A DNA stretch of 5,498 nt, from positions 1 through 5,498 of the forward strand of contig DATMNI010000077.1 in NCBI GenBank assembly GCA_035570275.1, read 5' to 3'. The DNA comes from DATMNI01 sp035570275 (GTDB lineage Bacteria; Acidobacteriota; Terriglobia; Bryobacterales; Bryobacteraceae). The notes beneath the pieces are model-generated. The model saw only the letters and a program-made list of their open reading frames with translations, made no database searches and had not been told where the DNA came from. Shown in pieces: positions 1-5,498 of the stretch. The position numbers and the translations under genes were made by a program. Every line of letters begins with the position of its first letter. Positions within the stretch are counted from its first letter, which is position 1.

Positions 1-1
1 T

Positions 2-622
2 TACGACAACATCCAGTTGATCTACCGCTATCCCAAAGGCCGCCAGCTCACCTACTCCTCCATCAGCACCAGCCAGCACCTGCCCTACTTTAACGCCCAG
101 CGCGCCGAAATGGGCGAGTGCATCATGGGCACCGACGGCACCATCCAGATCACCGTGGGCGCCGATGTGGAGCACGCCATCGCGTGGTGGTATCGCGAGC
201 CGCCCAAACAGGCCGCCATAGTCAGCAATGCCGGCGAGAAGAAAAAGGAAGCCACCGTGGCGGGCGCGACCATGACCACCTCCGGCGGCGGCGGCGGGCC
301 CATCCCCATCATGACCAGCGACATGGAATTCACGGGCAAGGAGAACTTCCTGGATAAGGAAGTGAAATTCGCCCGCCGCTGGCTCACCACCAAGGGCGTG
401 ATGATTCAGGAAGAGAAGGCCAACCCGGTGGACACCGAACTGGAATCCTTCTTCCAGAACTGCCGCGACGGGGGAAAACCGAAGGCCGATCTGGAAGTGG
501 GGATGGCCGATTCGGTGGCCGTTATGCTATCCAACATGGCGATGGATGAAGGCCGCAAGGTCTATTTCAGCGAAATCGACAAGATGGGCCGCGGCGAGAA
601 ACCGGCGCCCAAGAAGGCGTAG
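2..622 (+). CDS. Gfo/Idh/MocA-family oxidoreductase, C-terminal part (5' end outside window)
   Basis: The frame is open from the left edge (Tyr-Asp-Asn-Ile) to a TAG at 620-622, giving 206 codons. This is the C-terminal half of a longer protein; the TTG at 17 is an internal Leu codon, not a start. The visible part has the look of the C-terminal alpha/beta domain of Gfo/Idh/MocA NAD(P)-dependent oxidoreductases: substrate-side beta strands (IQLIYRYPKGRQLTYSS, GTDGTIQITVG), then a helix with FLDKEVKFARRWL, then the signature NCRDGGKPKADLEVGMADS and the ending LSNMAMDEGRKVYF. Between these lies a charged and glycine-rich linker (EKKKEATV, then five glycines at about residues 95-99 of the visible part) that looks like a variable insertion. 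The N-terminal Rossmann fold with the dinucleotide motif would lie upstream, so the substrate cannot be inferred. It converges with the broken toxin gene, 24 bp away. The family is fairly sure; the specific activity is unknown. Confidence 0.75.
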   Translation, partial: YDNIQLIYRYPKGRQLTYSSISTSQHLPYFNAQRAEMGECIMGTDGTIQITVGADVEHAIAWWYREPPKQAAIVSNAGEKKKEATVAGATMTTSGGGGGPIPIMTSDMEFTGKENFLDKEVKFARRWLTTKGVMIQEEKANPVDTELESFFQNCRDGGKPKADLEVGMADSVAVMLSNMAMDEGRKVYFSEIDKMGRGEKPAPKKA

Positions 623-646
623 CACGGCGACGGTACTTGGGTTCCG

Positions 647-1072
647 TCAAGACTCCCAAGGGTTAGGGACCGCAACTCCCAGTTGTTGGAAGTCCTTCAC
701 GTTCCGCGTAACAATGGTGAGATCGTGATGCAGCGCGGTAGCGGCGATAAGCCCGTCCGCTACTTTGACAACCCTTCCCTTCAATTGAGACTGCCCAGCG
801 AGTATTCCCCACCGCTCCGCGACCGGCGCCGTCACTGGCAGGATGCGACCGTCAAACCAAGGGCGCAACGTGTCATCCAGCCACCGCTGCAAGTCCGAGC
901 GGCGTTTCCCCACGGGCATGATAGTGACCCCTTTTAGGATCTCACCGAGAGAAACCACGCTGAAGAACAACTATTGGTCGTCGGCGTCTTCGAGCCATCG
1001 CTCAACTCTTGGCTCGGACTTGGGCCGGGTCAATTCGGAAGGGATATTGGTATCCAGAAGGAATCCCTTCAT
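647..1072 (-). pseudogene. vapC: VapC-like PIN-domain toxin gene interrupted by an in-frame amber codon
   Basis: Reading from ATG at 1072-1070 gives 141 codons plus TGA (647-649), a normal VapC length, but codon 34 is TAG (973-971). Both sides of the stop are in the same frame and both match the PIN family. The first part is MKGFLLDTNIPSEL..., with the first catalytic Asp (D7). After the stop come SVVSLGEILKG (E44), KVADGLIAATAL (D106), VTRNVKDF (N124/D127) and the typical ending NPWES. An active VapC is a Mg-dependent RNase that cuts tRNA or rRNA and is neutralised by its partner. Here translation should end after 33 residues. A restart at TTG 970 would give 107 residues lacking D7, has no clear Shine-Dalgarno, and would probably be inactive. 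The ATG overlaps the antitoxin stop as ATGA, the usual coupling of such operons. A single substitution (for example CAG to TAG) or a sequence error would explain the stop. The family call is firm; loss of function is inferred. Confidence 0.85.
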
Positions 1073-1326
1073 AGTTCAATGGATCGTCCGGTATCGGGGT
1101 CCCTCTCAAAATCCAGACTTAGACCCTTGAACGGGGATTCGGCGAACAACTGAGCGAGGCTCTTCCTGCCGGGAGGCCTGTGCCCCGTCCCCGGCCCTAA
1201 TTGAGGTTGCCTTTCACGCCTTGCCTGTACGCCCTCCACGATGATTTCGTCAACCGACAGAAAATGGCCGCGCTGCAACTCCTCCCGCACCAGTCGCTCT
1301 GTCTCGGGTTTGATGTCAATAGTCAT
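1069..1326 (-). CDS. Ribbon-helix-helix antitoxin (ParD/VapB-like) of a type II toxin-antitoxin pair
   Basis: This 85-residue protein probably binds DNA through an N-terminal ribbon-helix-helix dimer and neutralises the neighbouring PIN toxin with its C-terminal tail. The N-terminal part (MTIDIKPETERLVREEL, then GHFLSVDEIIVEGVQARRER, residues 1-39) fits CopG/ParD-type antidotes: a short beta strand, helix A, a turn, then helix B. A Pro/Gly-rich linker (residues 41-54) leads to KSLAQLFAESPFKGLSLDFERD (55-76), a tail motif typical of antitoxins paired with PIN toxins, and the protein ends in DTGRSIEL. I chose ATG 1326 over an in-frame ATG at 1356 because an AAAAGGA Shine-Dalgarno ends 6 nt before 1326 and because the family begins at MTIDIKPE. 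The TGA (1071-1069) overlaps the toxin ATG. Since the toxin is broken, the antitoxin may be an orphan remnant that still represses its own promoter. Whether to call it ParD or VapB is a naming issue that sequence alone does not settle. Confidence 0.8.
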   Translation of the reverse strand: MTIDIKPETERLVREELQRGHFLSVDEIIVEGVQARRERQPQLGPGTGHRPPGRKSLAQLFAESPFKGLSLDFERDPDTGRSIEL

Positions 1327-1332
1327 CGAAAG

Positions 1333-1339
1333 TCCTTTT
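1333..1339 (-). promoter_or_regulatory. Shine-Dalgarno of the antitoxin gene
   Basis: On the minus strand the sequence reads AAAAGGA, with 6 nt between it and the ATG at 1326. It decides the start of the antitoxin gene against the in-frame ATG 30 nt upstream. Confidence 0.6.
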
Positions 1340-1344
1340 GGCTC

Positions 1345-1361
1345 AATTGGGGTCAATTTTA
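1345..1361 (-). promoter_or_regulatory. Possible autoregulated promoter/operator of the toxin-antitoxin operon
   Basis: The 100-bp gap between the nuoN stop and the antitoxin start contains the only AT-rich patch nearby. On the minus strand TAAAAT (1361-1356) resembles a -10 box about 30 nt before the ATG, but there is only a poor -35 match (GCTGAG at 1384-1379). Partly overlapping it is a perfect inverted repeat, AATTG-GGGT-CAATT (1345-1358), of the short palindrome type that ribbon-helix-helix antitoxins bind to repress their own operons. This is inferred from position and symmetry only. Confidence 0.3.
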
Positions 1362-1426
1362 TGATCTCACGCCGGTCACTCAGCGGCGGGAGCGATGCGC
1401 AGGCGAGGAGGACTACGCCACTACCT

Positions 1427-2879
1427 TCACTTCACCAGGCTGGACGATTTCACCGCGAACTCCAGCACCCAGCTCGGAAGAATCCCCAGCGCCAGAGTGC
1501 CCACAGCCGGCAAAATCAGCGCCAGTCCCAAGCCCGGCGTCAGCGGTTCGGCGTTGACCGTGGCCTCGCCCGGCTCCTTCATGTACATCACCACCAGGAC
1601 GCGCAGATAGTAGTACGCCCCCACCGCGCTGTTCAGCAGGCCGAGCACCGTGAGCCACACCAGGTGCGACTCCATCGCCGCCTTGAAGATGTAGAATTTG
1701 CCGAAGAATCCGCCGGTCAGCGGGACGCCGATCAAGGAGAGCAGGAAGACGGAAAACATGGCCGCCGTCAGGGGCTGCTTCTGGCCCAGCCCGGCGAAAT
1801 CTTCGATGCTGGTGTACCGCTCGCCCTTGCCCGCCAGAGTACTCACCGCGGCGAAGGCGCCCACGTTCATGAAGCCGTAAGCGGCCAGATAAAACATAGC
1901 CGCCGCGATACCCACGTCGGACCGCGCGGTCAATGCCACCAGCACGTACCCGGCGTGCGCAATCGAGCTGTAGGCCAGCATGCGCTTGATGTTGGTTTGC
2001 AGCAGCGCCGCGAAGTTGCCCACGGTCATGGAGAGCAGCGCGGCACCCCAAACCAGCGGCTCCCAACCACTGCCGATCGGCTCCAGCGCCGTCATGAAGA
2101 TGCGCAGGAAGACCGCGAACGCCGCGGCTTTGGGACCGGCGGAAAGAAACGCCGCCACCGGAACGGGCGCGCCCTGGTAAACGTCCGGCGCCCAGATCTG
2201 GAAGGGCGCCGCCGAAACCTTGAACGCCAGGCCCACGAACATCAGCGCCGCCGCCACCCCGATGAACACCGGCGAAGGCGCGTCCTGCCCGCCCAGAACC
2301 TGACGCACCATGCTCAGGTTGACCGTCCTGGTGGAACCGTAAATCAGGGCCACGCCGTACAGGAAAAACGCCGTGGCAAACGAGCCGAGAAGAAAGTATT
2401 TCAGGGCGGCCTCGCTGGACCGCTTGTCGTCCCGCAGGTATCCGGCCAGGATATAGCTCGAGATCGAAGAGATCTCGAGGCCGATGAAGACCATGATCAG
2501 ATCGTTCGATGCCGCCATGAGACACTGGCCCGAAATCGAGAACAGGATGAGCGCGTGATACTCGCCGGTCTCGGCATCCTGGCGGGCCAGGTATCGGTAC
2601 GAGGGCAGCACGGTCAGAATTCCCACCGCGATCACAAGCACGCGGAAAAACGTGGCGAAACCATCCACCATGAGCATTCCGCCAAATGCCGGCCCGGCGT
2701 GCTGATAAGCGCAGACCGCGCCCCAAGCCGCCACAACCAGCGCCAGCAGGGTGATGTGGCCGAACGCGTCAGACCCACGTTTGTGCAGGACCGGGTCCAG
2801 CACCATCAGGAGCGTCCCAGCCACGATCAAAATGATCTCCGGCAGGAAGCGTATGGCGTCCATGATGCTGAAGCCGAAG

Positions 2880-2890
<11 letters not shown>
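1427..2890 (-). CDS. nuoN: NADH:quinone oxidoreductase subunit N
   Basis: This 487-residue membrane protein is of normal length for NuoN, one of the three antiporter-like subunits that pump protons in the membrane arm of complex I. It is almost wholly hydrophobic, with about 14 segments expected. Visible hallmarks are the Glu in LIMVFIGLEISSISSY (E139), the Lys in GLAFKVSAAPFQIWAPDVYQG (K224), GPK (K254) and the late Lys in GGFFGKFYIF (K398). The 30-residue gap between the two middle lysines agrees with E. coli NuoN K217/K247. The loop TNIKRMLAYSSIAHAGY is a family signature. ATG 2890 is chosen over ATG 2863 because it has a Shine-Dalgarno (AGAGG) at proper spacing, while the second Met has none. 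The first 11 nt overlap the end of nuoM, implying translational coupling. It is the last nuo gene here: downstream are 100 bp and then the toxin-antitoxin pair on the same strand, with no convincing terminator between. Confidence 0.97.
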
Positions 2891-4606
<1,716 letters not shown>

Positions 4607-4610
<4 letters not shown>

Positions 4611-5498
4611 TTCACTCCTCCCGCAAAGCCCATCACCCAAATCAGCAGCACCGAGCCCGCCAGCACCCAGGCCGCGTAACTGCGGACGTTGCCCGATTGC
4701 ATCAACCGCAGAATGCCGCCGATATCGCGGGCGCGCGAACCCACTCCGTTGACGGCGCCATCGATCAAGCCGGCATCCACGCCCTTCCACAAAATCAGCC
4801 GCGAACCGCCGACCACCGGCTTCACCACCGCGGCATCGTAAATCTCATCCACGAACCACTTGTTGTAGATCAACTGGTAGGGCAGCTTGAAAGCCGCCGC
4901 CAGCGAACCAGCCATGCCGGGCCTGGCCACATACATGAGCCACGCCAAGCCAATGCCGGCGAGCCCGGCCGCAACCGAGACGAGCATCAGCGTTTGGTTT
5001 TCCACCTCCGGCCCAGCGGGGAAGAAGTCTTTCAGGAACTCGGGCACGCGGAACAGCGCCCCACCGGCGAGCGAAAGCGCGGCCAGGATGGCCAGCGGCA
5101 CCCACATGACCGGCGCCGATTCGTGCGGGTGGTGCTCATGGCCGCGATAGTCGCCGAAAAAAGTCAGGAACATGACGCGGAAGACGTAAAACGCCGTCAT
5201 GCCGGCGGTCACTATGCCGATCCAGTAGATGGCGTGCGACTGCTGATAGGCCGCCAGCAGAATGGCATCCTTGCTGAAGAATCCGGAAAAAGGCGGCACA
5301 CCGGCGATGGCCACCGCGGCGCAGAGCATGGTCCAGAACGTGATGGGAATCTTCTTGCGCAGCCCGCCCATCTGGCGCATGTCCTGTTCGCCCGAAAGCG
5401 CGTGGATCACGGAGCCCGACCCAAGGAACAGCAGCGCCTTGAAAAACGCGTGCGTCACCAGGTGATAGACGCCGGCCGAGAATGCCCCGCAGCCCACG
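4607..5498 (-). CDS. nuoL: NADH:quinone oxidoreductase subunit L, C-terminal part (5' end outside window)
   Basis: The frame runs from the right edge to a TGA at 4609-4607. The 296 codons seen are roughly the C-terminal half of a subunit that is usually 600-650 residues long. NuoL is the distal antiporter-like subunit of the complex I membrane arm and carries the long lateral helix. Landmarks, numbered from the edge, are THAFFKALLFLGSGSVIHAL with a membrane Lys (K20), the loop GEQDMRQMGGLRKKIPIT, and PPFSGFFSKDAILL with the Lys-Asp pair (76-77), equivalent to E. coli K399/D400. A soluble histidine-rich loop GHEHHPHES follows (119-127), then YNKWFVDEIYDAAVVKP (211-227) leading into the lateral helix region, and a last hydrophobic segment (SYAAWVLAGSVLLIWVMGF). 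The GTG at the window edge is an internal Val codon and not the start. The stop overlaps the nuoM ATG by 4 nt. Confidence 0.96.
4615..4622 (-). promoter_or_regulatory. Shine-Dalgarno of nuoM
   Basis: The minus strand reads GGGAGGAG within the last codons of nuoL, with the GGAGG core 6 nt before ATG 4610. Together with the ATGA overlap it fixes the nuoM start and argues for translational coupling of nuoL and nuoM. Confidence 0.75.

Noticed and set aside
636..660. Possible terminator between the convergent oxidoreductase and toxin genes (CTTGGG / CCCAAG, 13-nt loop)
   Set aside because: The stem is only 6 bp with a large loop and no T-run on either strand, so it is too weak to call.
683..937. 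Plus-strand open frame of 84 codons and its neighbour at 843-1130
   Set aside because: Both are antisense to the toxin gene, have no family resemblance, and lack a convincing ribosome binding site.
1153..1206. Antitoxin linker peptide GTGHRPPGR resembling the GHRPPAT peptide of the NuoM tail
   Set aside because: The similarity is only at the peptide level. The DNA here does not contain the GGTGGCC/GGCCACC heptamer, so a shared repeat origin is not supported.
1413..2726. Long minus-strand frame of 437 codons overlapping nuoN in another phase
   Set aside because: The product is Gly/Arg-rich and lacks membrane segments. It is an out-of-frame reading of nuoN.
4611..4790. Upstream extension of the nuoM frame to an ATG at 4790
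   Set aside because: The extra 60 residues are Arg/Gly-rich and overlap nuoL coding sequence. The start at 4610 has a strong Shine-Dalgarno and the normal NuoM N-terminus.

Overview
This is a GC-rich bacterial window. It carries the end of a respiratory complex I (NADH:quinone oxidoreductase) operon on the minus strand, a small toxin-antitoxin pair downstream of it, and the end of an unrelated oxidoreductase gene on the plus strand. The style suggests a soil-type Acidobacteriota (Bryobacterales/Solibacterales-like): a Gfo/Idh/MocA oxidoreductase with a C-terminal PKADLEVG...LSNMAMDEGRKVYF signature, a nuoL-M-N order with tight overlaps, and GC-rich heptamer repeats. That assignment is inferred from familiarity with such proteins and no search was run.

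Layout by position: 2-622 (+) is the C-terminal part of a Gfo/Idh/MocA-type oxidoreductase whose start lies outside the window. Converging on it, 1326-1069 (-) is a ribbon-helix-helix antitoxin gene that overlaps by ATGA a PIN-domain (VapC-like) toxin gene at 1072-647 (-). The toxin gene is broken by an in-frame TAG at codon 34. Next come nuoN (2890-1427, -), nuoM (4610-2880, -) and the 3' part of nuoL (from the right edge to 4607, -). No stretch over 300 bases is without a gene.

NuoL, NuoM and NuoN are the three large antiporter-like proton-pumping subunits of the complex I membrane arm. Their genes are coupled: the nuoL stop overlaps the nuoM start by 4 nt, and the nuoM stop lies 11 nt inside nuoN. 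Each internal start has a good Shine-Dalgarno sequence. The key membrane lysines and glutamates are visible in all three.

The most unusual structure is a cassette of about 203 bp (2908-3110). It consists of two inverted arrays of a 7-bp unit (GGTGGCC / GGCCACC) around an 83-nt spacer. It sits inside the 3' end of nuoM, so NuoM gains about 68 repeat-encoded residues just before its last few residues, and the edge of the cassette lies only a few bases upstream of the nuoN ribosome binding site. I found no wholly new defence or metabolic system. The repeat cassette and the amber-interrupted toxin are the parts worth a second look.
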